A stretch of 64,000 nt of DNA, taken from positions 1-64,000 of the forward strand of contig DEZK01000006.1 of the NCBI GenBank assembly GCA_002365175.1, given 5' to 3'. The position numbers were made by a program, and so were the translations under genes. The notes under the pieces were generated by a model. The model saw only the letters and a program-made list of their open reading frames with translations, was not told the DNA's origin and did not search any database. Every line of letters starts with the position of its first letter. Position 1 is the first letter of the stretch. The DNA comes from Raskinella chloraquaticus (SeqCode) (GTDB lineage: Bacteria > Pseudomonadota > Alphaproteobacteria > Rhizobiales > UBA4765). This document shows, piece after piece, positions 27,713-36,695 of the stretch.

Positions 27713-28348
27713 ATGTCGGCCGGATCGGGCGATGCGGCGATAACGCCAGATATCCTGCTCAGAGCCTATGCGGTCGGCATGTTTCCAATGGCCGATTCCG
27801 CTGATGATCCAGGCCTCTTCTGGCTTGAACCGGAAAAGCGCGGGATTATGCCGCTTGAGAGCTTTCACGTCCCGCGCCGCCTTCGTCGCACCCTGCGCAC
27901 GGCGGGCTTCGAGCTACGCGTCGACACCGCTTTTGACGCGGTGATCGCAGCTTGCGCCGAACGCGCCCCTGACCGACCCTCCACCTGGATCAATGCGCGC
28001 ATTTGCCATCTTTATGGCGAATTGCATCGGCGCGGGTATTGCCATTCGGTGGAGTGCTATCGCGACGGCGCGCTCGTCGGGGGGCTTTATGGTGTGGCGA
28101 TCGGTGCTGCCTTTTTTGGCGAAAGCATGTTTCATCGCGCGACCGACGCCTCCAAGGCGGCGCTGGTCCATCTTGTCGAGCGTCTGCAGGCGGGAGGCTA
28201 TCATCTGCTTGATGCGCAGTTCCTGACCGACCACCTGTCCCGGTTCGGCGCCGTTGAAATCACCAAGGTCGAGTATCAGCAACACCTGCGCGCAGCGATC
28301 TCGCGCCAGGCGGATTTCTTTGCCCTCGACAATGCGCATAAACCGTAA
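27713..28348 (+). CDS. aat: Leucyl/phenylalanyl-tRNA--protein transferase
   Basis: 211 residues. It attaches Leu or Phe to proteins with N-terminal Lys or Arg, marking them for ClpAP in the N-end rule pathway. Landmarks: LLRAYAVGMFPMAD, FWLEPEKRGIMPLESFHVPRR, WINARICHLYGELHRRGYCHSVE, GVAIGAAFFGESMFHRATDASK, LDAQFLTDHLSRFGAVEI. The start is 3 bases after the accC stop, so it is translationally linked to that gene. Last gene of the run. Confidence 0.95.
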   Translation: MSAGSGDAAITPDILLRAYAVGMFPMADSADDPGLFWLEPEKRGIMPLESFHVPRRLRRTLRTAGFELRVDTAFDAVIAACAERAPDRPSTWINARICHLYGELHRRGYCHSVECYRDGALVGGLYGVAIGAAFFGESMFHRATDASKAALVHLVERLQAGGYHLLDAQFLTDHLSRFGAVEITKVEYQQHLRAAISRQADFFALDNAHKP

Positions 28349-28477
28349 AATTCGTCGCCTGACGGAAAATGGCGGCCACCACCAACCAAGGCCTGCCGTA
28401 CCCACCGCATTCAACCAAAACCATTTAAGCAGAATTTAATCGCCTTGCAGGCATTATCTCGCCGCAAGGGGGGATCG

Positions 28478-30124
28478 GTGCGAGCCGCCATTATCAATTT
28501 AGGTCTGTTGATCTGTGCCATTGTACTGGCCTTGGCGCCTGTATCGGGCATGCGCTGGGTGTTGCGGACCCACACATTTAATGTTGCCGAACAGCGGCTT
28601 GAAGAGACAGCACAGCGCACCCTCACCCATATTGACGGCCTGCTGTCGGAAGCGGCTGACGTGATCGCTGGCGTCAGCGATATCATGCACGCATCCTGCG
28701 GCTCCAATGAGCGATCCCGACTGTCAGCCGCAGCCTTTAATGCGCGGGCAGCCAAAAACATCCTGATCCTTGGCCCGGACGGGCGCACCCTGTGCAGTTC
28801 AAGTGAAATTCCCGCCGGCAACTATCTCGGCGCGCGCTTTCGCCCTGCCAGTCAGAAAAATCTGGCGGTGGCCCTCAGTCCCGTCAGCGATGCCGGACGC
28901 AGCCTGCTTAATGTCAGTTTCACCGACGGCGACAGAATGCTGATCGCCAGCATCGTTCTTGATCTCCAGCGACTGGATTACGTGCCGGCCGAATGGAAGC
29001 ACAACATCGTGGGCTTGCTCGCATTCGACGATGGAACAATGATCGCGCGCTTGCCGGTCTGGGACGGGAAGACCAAAGCGGTTGACCGCCGACACAGCGC
29101 GCCGACGCTGTCCGCAGTCGCGGCCTCTGAGCATTTTCCAATCCACGTTTCCATGAACGTCGCCATGGAAACCGCGCTTGAAAGTGCCCGTATTCTCTCG
29201 GTCATCGTCGATCTTGGCGGAGGGTTGCTGGGGGTCTTGTTTTTTCTCATCATCGCGCAGGCCATCTGGCGCCGACCAACCGTGGAGGACGCTATCGCCC
29301 GCGGCATAAGGCGCGATGAATTCATTCCTTATTACCAGCCGGTCTTCAACATACAGACTGGTGCGCTTGTCGGCTGCGAATGCCTGATCCGCTGGCGCAA
29401 GGCTGACGGTTCCATCGTGCCACCCGGAGTTTTCATCCGCGAGGCAGAGGAATCAGGGCTTGCGGTTGAGATGACAAAACGCCTGATGAACAAGGTGCGC
29501 GATGAGGTCGGGGCGGTGTATGCAACGCAGCCGCAACTGAAGATGGCAATCAACCTCTTCGCCGATCACTTCTCCGATTTCGCCACGGTCAACGACGTCC
29601 GCCATATTTTTTCAACCGGTGGTATGCGCTACAGCCAGCTCGTCTTCGAGGTCACCGAGCGCTATCCTCTACCCAATCTGGCGCGTGCCAAGCTTGCCAT
29701 CAAGGGATTGCAGGATTTGGGATGCAAGGTTGCCCTTGACGATGCTGGCACAGGCCATGGCGGGCTTGCCTACCTGCAGACGCTCGGCATGGACCAGATC
29801 AAGATCGACAAACTCTTCATCGACACTATCACCAGCTCCAACACCGGCTCGCCGATTATCGACAGCCTGATCGAGCTCGGCCGGTCACTGATGATGGAAA
29901 TTGTTGCTGAAGGCATAGAGACAGGGGAACAACTGCACTATTTGCGCAATAGAGGCGTCCATTTTGCCCAAGGCTATCTTTTTGCCAAGCCACTGGCAGG
30001 CAAGGCGTACCTGGCGTTGATCGCGGCCAGCAGCGCCCCGTCGTCACAGGTCGCGAGCGCGCCTGCACCGGCGGAAGGACAACCGCCCATGGGATCAAAT
30101 TCCGCCCACGCTGAAGCGGCTTGA
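28478..30124 (+). CDS. CSS-motif EAL-domain cyclic-di-GMP phosphodiesterase
   Basis: 548 residues from GTG 28478, chosen because AAGGGGGGA lies just upstream; a TTG at 28445 is in frame but lacks a site. Two membrane helices (about 5-24 and 238-260) flank a periplasmic domain with CGS (about residue 80) and CSS (about 107), the CSS arrangement in which a disulfide controls activity. The EAL domain starts near 285. Its signature is ECL rather than EAL, which is a common variant. The metal and catalytic residues look intact: Asn in INLF, Glu in FEVTER, DDAGTGHGG, Lys in IKIDKLFID and Glu in AEGIET. It should lower cyclic-di-GMP at the inner membrane. A DsbA-like gene at 24482 could set its redox state, which is speculation. 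Confidence 0.88.
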   Translation: MRAAIINLGLLICAIVLALAPVSGMRWVLRTHTFNVAEQRLEETAQRTLTHIDGLLSEAADVIAGVSDIMHASCGSNERSRLSAAAFNARAAKNILILGPDGRTLCSSSEIPAGNYLGARFRPASQKNLAVALSPVSDAGRSLLNVSFTDGDRMLIASIVLDLQRLDYVPAEWKHNIVGLLAFDDGTMIARLPVWDGKTKAVDRRHSAPTLSAVAASEHFPIHVSMNVAMETALESARILSVIVDLGGGLLGVLFFLIIAQAIWRRPTVEDAIARGIRRDEFIPYYQPVFNIQTGALVGCECLIRWRKADGSIVPPGVFIREAEESGLAVEMTKRLMNKVRDEVGAVYATQPQLKMAINLFADHFSDFATVNDVRHIFSTGGMRYSQLVFEVTERYPLPNLARAKLAIKGLQDLGCKVALDDAGTGHGGLAYLQTLGMDQIKIDKLFIDTITSSNTGSPIIDSLIELGRSLMMEIVAEGIETGEQLHYLRNRGVHFAQGYLFAKPLAGKAYLALIAASSAPSSQVASAPAPAEGQPPMGSNSAHAEAA

Positions 30125-30156
30125 GGTTCGAGCATGCTCTCTATTGGTGATTTGCT

Positions 30157-30873
30157 CTAAGGCAGTAAGCGCAACAACACAGGCGCCACCAGCGCCGTCA
30201 TCAGCCCGTTCATGGCAAGCGCGAGGCCGGCAAACGTCCCGGCGATCGGATGAACCGAAAGCGCCCGCGCTGTGCCGAGCCCGTGGGCGGCAAGGCCGGC
30301 AGCAAAACCCCTCGCGCGCCAGTCCTTGATGCCGAGCATGTTCATCAAAGGCGTGACCGCGACGGCTCCCAACACGCCTGTAAACATGACAAGTGCAGCC
30401 GTTAGCGCCGGTTCTCCACCATTTTCGCGTGAAATTCCCATTGCAATCGCCACGGTGATCGATTTCGGCGCCATCGAGCGGACGAGAAGTTCGCTGCCGC
30501 CCAACGCTTTGGCAAGGACAATGGCTGTCACGACGCCCGTCAATGCGCCGCAGCCGAGCGCCAGCCCCATGGCGCGCCAGTGGCGGATGATCTGGTCGCG
30601 ATTTCGCACCATCGGAATGGCAAGCGCCACCGTCGCCGGACCAAGCAGCACATGGATGAACTGCGCCCCCTGAAAATAGGCGCCGTACCCGGTCTCGGTC
30701 GTGACCAGCAGGACGCTGATCAGCGCGACCGCGATCAGGACGGGATTTGCCATGGGATGGCGTTTTGTCGCCGTCGAGATGGTATCACCCACCAGATAGG
30801 CTGCCAGCGTCACGCCAAGCCAGGTGAGCGGCGAGGCTGAAAGATAAACCCAAAGATTAAAATGGCCGCTCAT
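30157..30873 (-). CDS. lrgB: LrgB/CidB family membrane protein
   Basis: 238 residues from ATG 30873, seven or so membrane helices. Conserved sequences: GPATVALAIPM, SMAPKSITVAIAMGIS, ALTAALVMFTGVLGA, RGFAAGLAAHGLGTARAL. The ATG overlaps the lrgA stop by four bases (ATGA), so it is translated by coupling. LrgAB-type proteins are described as holin/antiholin-like or as pyruvate/glycolate transporters; which applies here cannot be told. Confidence 0.9.
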   Translation of the reverse strand: MSGHFNLWVYLSASPLTWLGVTLAAYLVGDTISTATKRHPMANPVLIAVALISVLLVTTETGYGAYFQGAQFIHVLLGPATVALAIPMVRNRDQIIRHWRAMGLALGCGALTGVVTAIVLAKALGGSELLVRSMAPKSITVAIAMGISRENGGEPALTAALVMFTGVLGAVAVTPLMNMLGIKDWRARGFAAGLAAHGLGTARALSVHPIAGTFAGLALAMNGLMTALVAPVLLRLLP

Positions 30874-31238
30874 GACTGGCCCTCTTCGACATGCTTGACG
30901 ACCAACGAGAAGACCAGCGCGGTAACCGTCATCGTCAGAAGCGTCGAAGCGACGACGGTAACGACGATGACGAACCATTCGGCACGCACCAGCGGCAGAT
31001 GCTGCAGGACGCCAACGCCGGCCGGCACAAACAGCAAAGACAGATGACGCAGCAACACATCCGCCGCCTCTCCGACAGCGGCAGGAACCAGACCCTGTGC
31101 CCAGAAGAGCGCAACCAGGGCTGCAACCGCCATCACCGGCCCGGGTACAGGAATGGACAGGAGCTGCGCCAAACTCTCACCTGCGAGCTGGGCAATCACC
31201 AAAAAAACAAAACCATGCAGAACCATTTCGCCCCTCAT
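30870..31238 (-). CDS. lrgA: LrgA/CidA family membrane protein
   Basis: 122 residues, four hydrophobic helices. The family core is visible as FLVIAQLAGESLAQLLSIPVPGPV and HLSLLFVPAGVGVLQHLP. Start could also be the in-frame GTG at 31226. It is the upstream partner of lrgB with a four-base overlap. The pair is convergent with the EAL gene. Confidence 0.88.
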   Translation of the reverse strand: MRGEMVLHGFVFLVIAQLAGESLAQLLSIPVPGPVMAVAALVALFWAQGLVPAAVGEAADVLLRHLSLLFVPAGVGVLQHLPLVRAEWFVIVVTVVASTLLTMTVTALVFSLVVKHVEEGQS

Positions 31239-31338
31239 GCGTTATGATAAATGGCAGCTTGCGCGTTTTGCCTTGGCGCCACCAAAATTGATAGCTAGAG
31301 AATTTAGTCGTTGACGCCTTCGTTTTGAGGAGAAAAAC

Positions 31339-31638
31339 ATGCGTAAGTTGGCTATTGCCTGTGCAGCGCTTCTGGTGCTCGCCGGGTGCACGACCGGTTC
31401 GCCGCAGGGCGACCGTGCGGTTGTCGGCGGCGGCGTTGGCGCTGCGACCGGCGCCCTGATTGGCGGCCTGGCAACCGGGACGGGCGGCGGCGCCCTGATT
31501 GGTGCAGCGATTGGTGGTGCTGGTGGCGCTTTGATCGGCGCTGGAACGACACCCCAATGCCAGGTTTATGATCGGCGCGGGCGTCCGCTCGTCGATCAGT
31601 ACGGCGACCCGATTACCCGCACCTGTCGCGGCTATTGA
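31339..31638 (+). CDS. Glycine-zipper lipoprotein
   Basis: 99 residues with GAGGAG before the ATG. The lipobox LVLAGC ends at Cys17. Residues 28-70 are a dense Gly-zipper (VVGGGVGAATGALIGGLATG and repeats), which packs as membrane-inserting helices. The C-terminus, CQVYDRRGRPLVDQYG and TRTCRGY, has two Cys that may pair. Probably an outer membrane lipoprotein of the YMGG/Slp-like type; role unknown. Confidence 0.85.
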   Translation: MRKLAIACAALLVLAGCTTGSPQGDRAVVGGGVGAATGALIGGLATGTGGGALIGAAIGGAGGALIGAGTTPQCQVYDRRGRPLVDQYGDPITRTCRGY

Positions 31639-31651
31639 TCACATAACGCGA

Positions 31652-31677
31652 AGCGGGCGCGGGTCCACGGGCCCGCT
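31652..31677 (+). terminator. Hairpin after the glycine-zipper gene
   Basis: AGCGGGC (31652-31658) pairs with GCCCGCT (31671-31677) around a 12-base loop. There is no T-tract. It lies between the lipoprotein gene and the oppositely oriented 56-residue frame. Confidence 0.35.
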
Positions 31678-31686
31678 GCCTGTCGC

Positions 31687-31857
31687 TTAAACGGAAATAT
31701 CGAGCCTCTGTCCAACCCCGGCAGCAAGCTCAGCCGTTTTCGTTGCAGCAGCCTCGCGCGTTGCTTGTACATCCTGTTTTTGTCGAATGTTTTTCTGCCG
31801 CTCTTCCTGCTCGCATGAAGCGCAGGGAACGGTCGAACTTATTACGGAAACACTCAT
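31687..31857 (-). CDS. Small CxxC protein (56 residues), candidate
   Basis: The frame from ATG 31857 encodes 56 residues: MSVSVISSTVPCASCEQEER, then a charged helical middle rich in Gln, Lys and Ala, and the end GVGQRLDISV. Cys12 and Cys15 form a CxxC pair. The amino acid mix is normal for a soluble protein, and GGGG lies 7 bases before the ATG. It occupies the 325-base gap between the glycine-zipper gene and the DUF6665-like gene, with no competing frame. I recognise no named family. Confidence 0.5.
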   Translation of the reverse strand: MSVSVISSTVPCASCEQEERQKNIRQKQDVQATREAAATKTAELAAGVGQRLDISV

Positions 31858-31963
31858 TGCGTACCCCAGGACTGGTCATAAGGCCCGGTCCTTGGGCGGC
31901 AAGTTCACTCCGGATCGTGCCTGAAGCCGGTTAAGGCAAGGTTTAAGCTTCGATGGCCGCGGA

Positions 31964-32263
31964 TCAGAGGCTCCGTGCACCGGGCATAACGCCCATTCTG
32001 GCAATCACCGCCGCCGGCACGCTGTAAGCGCGGAAGACAGCCCGCTCGTCACGCAGACCTATTGCCTCACGCTGGATAAGAAACATCCACAGGATCTCCC
32101 CGGCCCTGTCCGTCAGGCGTTGGCGAACCTTGAGGTCCCCATCAACTTCCTGCCGCAATGCCGCGAGAGCCTGAACAAGCTCCCGGCCCAGCCTGCCAAG
32201 CGTACCGGCCTGTTCTTCAGCTAGCTCATAATCAAGTGTGGTAATCGGAGCTTTGACGGGCAT
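31964..32263 (-). CDS. DUF6665-like small protein
   Basis: About 99 residues if it begins at ATG 32263; no clear ribosome site supports any start, and the open frame extends to 32416. The body is helical: LDYELAEEQAGTLGRLGREL, LVQALAALRQ, and the more striking end AGEILWMFLIQREAIGLRDE followed by YSVPAAVIARMGVMPG. This resembles proteins labelled DUF6665, a judgement from memory. It has no signal peptide and no catalytic motif. It lies downstream of nrdJ on the same strand but 200 bases away. Confidence 0.6.
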   Translation of the reverse strand: MPVKAPITTLDYELAEEQAGTLGRLGRELVQALAALRQEVDGDLKVRQRLTDRAGEILWMFLIQREAIGLRDERAVFRAYSVPAAVIARMGVMPGARSL

Positions 32264-32470
32264 GGCGGGAGGCTGCCAAGAAACAACGACGCATTCAAGC
32301 ACCTCGCAGGCCTGAAGCAAATTGCGTTGACGCGCTATCGCAGCCCGCCCTGATCTTATTGTGCACACCGGCTGTGATCGACAAACCGGCCGCCACTTTT
32401 TCGCAGCACGCTCCAAAAGAAAAAGGCGGAAAATCCGCCTCTTCCCATTCCGGAGCTGAACCCTGCGATC

Positions 32471-35400
32471 TCACGAACAGCCGGTCGTGCCGCCGCATGT
32501 GTCGCATTTCAGGCACGTACCATTTCTCACCAGGGTGAAATTGGCACATTCCGGACAGCTCTCGCCCTCATAGCCGCGAATGCGGGCAGCGGCGATCTTC
32601 TGACTGAGTTCAGCCTGCGTCGCGCGCGCGCCCGCAGGCGCGGTTTTGGCGGGCAGCGCTTCGGCACGAGGGGCGGTCCGTTCGGTAATTTCCTCATAGC
32701 GTTGTTCAGCTTCGCGTTCATCTGCAAAGGAAAAGATGTCCGCCTTCAACGCTGTCGCCACCTGCCCCGAGGGGCGCACGGCCGAGGATGCCTTGAGCGC
32801 CGTGACGCTGCCACCACCCTGTCCGCCCGGTACCACCACCAGCTGGTTGGTGATCTTGCCACGCGTGAGCCCGTTGGAGACCATCGATTTCGCCGTCACC
32901 GGCTGATCGCTGCGCCCCTGGCTGACACCGCCACCGATGGTGTCGGGTTGCAGATCTTCCGGCACGACATGGGCAAGATCAGTGCGCCCCACATAGGATA
33001 CCGCCAGTTCGCGGAACACATAGTCGAGGATCGACGTGGCGTTCTTGATCATGTCATTGCCCTGCACCAGACCCGCCGGCTCAAAACGGGTGAAGGTGAA
33101 TGCATCGACATACTCCTCAAGCGGCACGCCATATTGCAGACCAAGCGAGATGGCGATGGCGAAATTATTCATCAGCGAGCGGAAGGCAGCGCCTTCCTTG
33201 TGCATGTCGATGAAGATTTCGCCGATACGCCCGTCTTCATATTCGCCGGTGCGCAGATAGACCTTGTGGCCACCGACGATGGCTTTCTGCGTATAGCCCT
33301 TGCGCCGGTCCGGCAGACGCTCACGCATGCGGATGTGACGCTCGATGATACGCTCCACCACCTTTTCCGACAGTGCGGCGGCGCGTGCTGCCGCCGGCTG
33401 GGCGGACGACAACGCCTCCTGGAGGTCGTCTTCCTCATCTTCATCCGCAATCAGCGATGACGACAAGGGTTGCGACAGTTTGGAGCCGTCGCGATAAAGG
33501 GCGTTGGCCTTGAGCGCCAGCTTCCACGACAGCATGTAGGCGTTCTTGCAATCCTCAACGGTCGCATCAGTCGCCATGTTGATGGTCTTGGAGATGGCGC
33601 CTGAAATGAAGGGCTGGGAGGCCGCCATCATGCGGATATGGCTGTCGACCGAGAGATAACGCTTGCCCAGACGTCCGCACGGATTGGCGCAGTCGAACAC
33701 CGGGTAATGCTCGACCCGCAGATGCGGCGCGCCCTCAAGCGTCATCGCTCCGCAGACATGGATGTTGGCAAGCTCGATCTGGCGCTTGCCAAAGCCAAGA
33801 TGGGCCAAGAGGTCAAACACCGGATTGGCGAGCTGATCATCGCTGAGGCCCAGCGTTTGCGTAAGGAAATCATCCCCCAGCGTCCAGCGGTTGAACACGA
33901 ATTTGATATCGAAGGCAGCACCCAGCGCATTCTCGACTGCGGTCAACTCCTTGTCGGTGAAGCCCTTGGCACGCAACGACGCCTGGTCGATGCCGGGCGC
34001 GTCCTTGAGGCTGCCATGTCCTACCGCATAGGCGATGATCTGGGTGACCTGCTCCTCATTATAGCCAAGCGTGATCAGCGCCTGCGGTACGGCCCGGTTG
34101 ATGATCTTGAAATAACCGCCACCGGCCAGTTTTTTGAATTTCACCAGCGCGAAATCCGGCTCGATGCCGGTCGTATCGCAATCCATGACCAGGCCGATCG
34201 TTCCGGTCGGCGCTACCACGGTCGATTGGGCGTTGCGGAAACCGTGCTGTTCACCAAGGTCGAGCACCCGGTCCCAGGCCTGCCGGGCATGGTCGATGAG
34301 CCGGCTGTCGGGGCAATTGACATGGTCAAGGGCGACCGGCGGCGTCTGCAGGCCCTCATAGCCCGTCACCGCGCCATAGGCGGCGCGACGATGGTTGCGC
34401 ATGACGCGCAGCATATGTTCGCGATTGGGCGCGAAATGCGGGAACGGCCCCAGCTCCTTCGCCATTTCAGCCGACGTCGCGTAGGAAATGCCGGTCATGA
34501 TCGCTGACAGGGCGCCGCAGATCGAGCGGCCCTCAGGGCTGTCATAGGCAATTCCAGATGACATCAGCAGGCCGCCGATATTGGCAAAGCCGAGCCCCAG
34601 CGTGCGGTATTCATAGGAGAGCCTGGCAATTTCCCGTGACGGGAATTGCGCCATCAGCACGGAAATTTCGAGGACGACCGTCCACAACCGGCAGGCATGC
34701 TCATAGGATGCGATGTCAAAACGGCCATCGCCACCCCTGAAGCCCAAAAGGTTCAACGACGCCAGATTGCAAGCCGTGTCATCAAGGAACATATATTCCG
34801 AGCACGGATTGGAGGCGCGGATCTCGCCCGATGCCGGACAGGTGTGCCAGTCATTGATCGTCGTGTGATACTGAATGCCGGGATCAGCCGACGCCCACGC
34901 GGCATGGCCAATCGTCTCCCACAATTCACGTGCCTTCAGCGTCGTCTTGGCCTTGCCATTGGCGCGCCATTTGAGGGCCCAGTCGCCATCTGTTTCGACC
35001 GCGCGCAGGAAGTCATCGGTGACACGCACGGAATTATTGGAATTCTGCCCGGCAACCGTGAGGTAAGCTTCCGAATCCCAATCCGTATCGTAAATATCGA
35101 AATCAATGTCCTTGTAGCCCTGACGGGCAAACTCGATCACACGGCGGATATAGTTTTCCGCCACCATCGCCTTTTTGGCAGCCTTGATCTCGCGCTTCAG
35201 CGCCGGATTCATCTCTGGATCGAAGCATGAATCCCCCGGTCCGTCGCAATTGATGCAGGCCTTCATGATGGCCTTGAGATGCTTGGCGTTGATCTTAGAG
35301 CCGGTGACGAGCGAGGCCACCTTCTGCTCCTCGCGCACCTTCCAGTTGATGTACTCGATAATATCGGGGTGATCGGCATCCACCACCACCATCTTGGCGG

Positions 35401-36229
35401 CGCGCCTCGTCGTGCCACCCGACTTGATGGCGCCCGCCGCCCGATCACCGATCTTGAGGAAGGACATGAGGCCCGATGAACGCCCGCCGCCCGACAGTTT
35501 CTCGCCATCGCCGCGCAGCGCCGAGAAATTGGAACCGGTACCCGAGCCGTATTTGAACAGGCGCGCTTCGCGCACCCACAGATCCATGATGCCGCCTTCA
35601 TTCACCAGATCATCGGCGACCGACTGGATGAAACAGGCATGCGGCTGCGGATGCTCATAGGCTGAACGCGACTTGGTGAGTTCACCCGTCTGGAAATCGA
35701 CGTAATAATGTCCCTGCCCCGGCCCATCGATGCCATAAGCCCAATGCAGTCCGGTGTTGAACCATTGCGGTGAGTTGGGTGCGGCGAGCTGGGCAGCCAG
35801 CATATAGCGCATCTCGTCAAAGAAGGCGCGCGCATCGTCCTCGCTGTCGAAATAACCGCCCTTCCAACCCCAATACGTCCAGGTGCCCGAAAGCCGGTCA
35901 CAGACCTGCTTGGCTGAATGTTCGCTGCCATAGCGCTCATTCTCAGGCAGCTTAGCCAGCGCCTCCTCATCTGGCACCGAGCGCCACAACCATGAGGGGA
36001 CGCGCTCTTCCTCGACCTTCTTCAAGGCGACGGCAACACCGGCCTTGCGGAAATATTTCTGCGCCAGAATGTCAGCAGCCACCTGCGACCAGCTTGAGGG
36101 AACCTCAAGATTATCCTGCCGAAACACCACCGAGCCGTCAGGATTGCGGATTTCGGAAACGGTAGTACGAAAATCGAGCAGATCGTAAACCGGAACATTG
36201 CTCTTGGTGAATTGGCGTTCAATGCGCAT
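32471..36229 (-). CDS. nrdJ: Adenosylcobalamin-dependent (class II) ribonucleotide reductase
   Basis: 1252 residues. Converts ribonucleotides to deoxyribonucleotides with vitamin B12 as radical source, so it works with or without oxygen. Visible features: LYKYGSGTGSNFS-like N-terminal region (RLFKYGSGTGSNFSALRG), SGGTTRRAAKMVVVDADHPD, NPCSEYMFLDDTACNLASLN near residue 470 with the active-site Asn-Cys-Glu group, and TGTIGLVMDCDTTGIEPDFA. The C-terminus ends in a zinc-ribbon-like CPECANF...CLKCDTCGGTTGC tail with redox Cys pairs. Ribosome site AGGGGAA precedes ATG 36229. It is the only ribonucleotide reductase in the window. Confidence 0.97.
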   Translation of the reverse strand: MRIERQFTKSNVPVYDLLDFRTTVSEIRNPDGSVVFRQDNLEVPSSWSQVAADILAQKYFRKAGVAVALKKVEEERVPSWLWRSVPDEEALAKLPENERYGSEHSAKQVCDRLSGTWTYWGWKGGYFDSEDDARAFFDEMRYMLAAQLAAPNSPQWFNTGLHWAYGIDGPGQGHYYVDFQTGELTKSRSAYEHPQPHACFIQSVADDLVNEGGIMDLWVREARLFKYGSGTGSNFSALRGDGEKLSGGGRSSGLMSFLKIGDRAAGAIKSGGTTRRAAKMVVVDADHPDIIEYINWKVREEQKVASLVTGSKINAKHLKAIMKACINCDGPGDSCFDPEMNPALKREIKAAKKAMVAENYIRRVIEFARQGYKDIDFDIYDTDWDSEAYLTVAGQNSNNSVRVTDDFLRAVETDGDWALKWRANGKAKTTLKARELWETIGHAAWASADPGIQYHTTINDWHTCPASGEIRASNPCSEYMFLDDTACNLASLNLLGFRGGDGRFDIASYEHACRLWTVVLEISVLMAQFPSREIARLSYEYRTLGLGFANIGGLLMSSGIAYDSPEGRSICGALSAIMTGISYATSAEMAKELGPFPHFAPNREHMLRVMRNHRRAAYGAVTGYEGLQTPPVALDHVNCPDSRLIDHARQAWDRVLDLGEQHGFRNAQSTVVAPTGTIGLVMDCDTTGIEPDFALVKFKKLAGGGYFKIINRAVPQALITLGYNEEQVTQIIAYAVGHGSLKDAPGIDQASLRAKGFTDKELTAVENALGAAFDIKFVFNRWTLGDDFLTQTLGLSDDQLANPVFDLLAHLGFGKRQIELANIHVCGAMTLEGAPHLRVEHYPVFDCANPCGRLGKRYLSVDSHIRMMAASQPFISGAISKTINMATDATVEDCKNAYMLSWKLALKANALYRDGSKLSQPLSSSLIADEDEEDDLQEALSSAQPAAARAAALSEKVVERIIERHIRMRERLPDRRKGYTQKAIVGGHKVYLRTGEYEDGRIGEIFIDMHKEGAAFRSLMNNFAIAISLGLQYGVPLEEYVDAFTFTRFEPAGLVQGNDMIKNATSILDYVFRELAVSYVGRTDLAHVVPEDLQPDTIGGGVSQGRSDQPVTAKSMVSNGLTRGKITNQLVVVPGGQGGGSVTALKASSAVRPSGQVATALKADIFSFADEREAEQRYEEITERTAPRAEALPAKTAPAGARATQAELSQKIAAARIRGYEGESCPECANFTLVRNGTCLKCDTCGGTTGCS

Positions 36230-36447
36230 TCTTAATTCCCCTTAGGCACAGATAGCCCCATGACAGGTGCTACCGACCCCTGACAGCGTGGTTGCTTTAT
36301 TTTAGACATTTTTCGTGGCGGAATTGGCTCCGCTACGCCTGAATTTTGCCGCCACTCCCGTCATCCCCACTATTCATACAGTGCGGTGCGACGCTCGTTG
36401 GATCGGCTGTTCCTCAGAATCAGGAGTTTCACTCAATTCGTCGGACA

Positions 36448-36463
36448 ACACAAGATGTAGTGT
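36448..36463. promoter_or_regulatory. Candidate NrdR-type operator
   Basis: ACACAAGATGTAGTGT matches the NrdR box consensus acaCwAtATaTwGtgt at 14 of 16 positions. It lies 219 bases before nrdJ and 233 before the receiver gene, in the shared 466-base upstream interval 36230-36695. NrdR boxes usually come in pairs about three helical turns apart, and I see no good second copy. The rest of this interval shows no gene. Confidence 0.4.
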
Positions 36464-36695
36464 GAAATCGTTAACAAGACCCTACCAATGGTAGAGACGA
36501 AGGGGCTCACGGGGTCGTGACACGCAGCTTCTAATCTCTTCTTCCATCATGCCGTGAGTCGCTTAACGACGGCTAGTCCCCGTTGCCATAAAATCGTCAT
36601 GATTGAACCCGCTCACCGGCGCGGGGCGTCGCGATCGCTAAAATTCGAGCAAAATATGAAAGTCTTGGTGAAAACCTCTGTGTTTAACTCACGCC

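Noticed and set aside
36230..36480. Cobalamin riboswitch before nrdJ
   Set aside because: I could not find the B12 box or the expected multi-stem layout on the minus strand.
36484..36496. CTACC-AAT-GGTAG inverted repeat as the second NrdR box
   Set aside because: The spacing between its CTA and TAG halves (7 bases) does not fit the NrdR consensus (4 bases).
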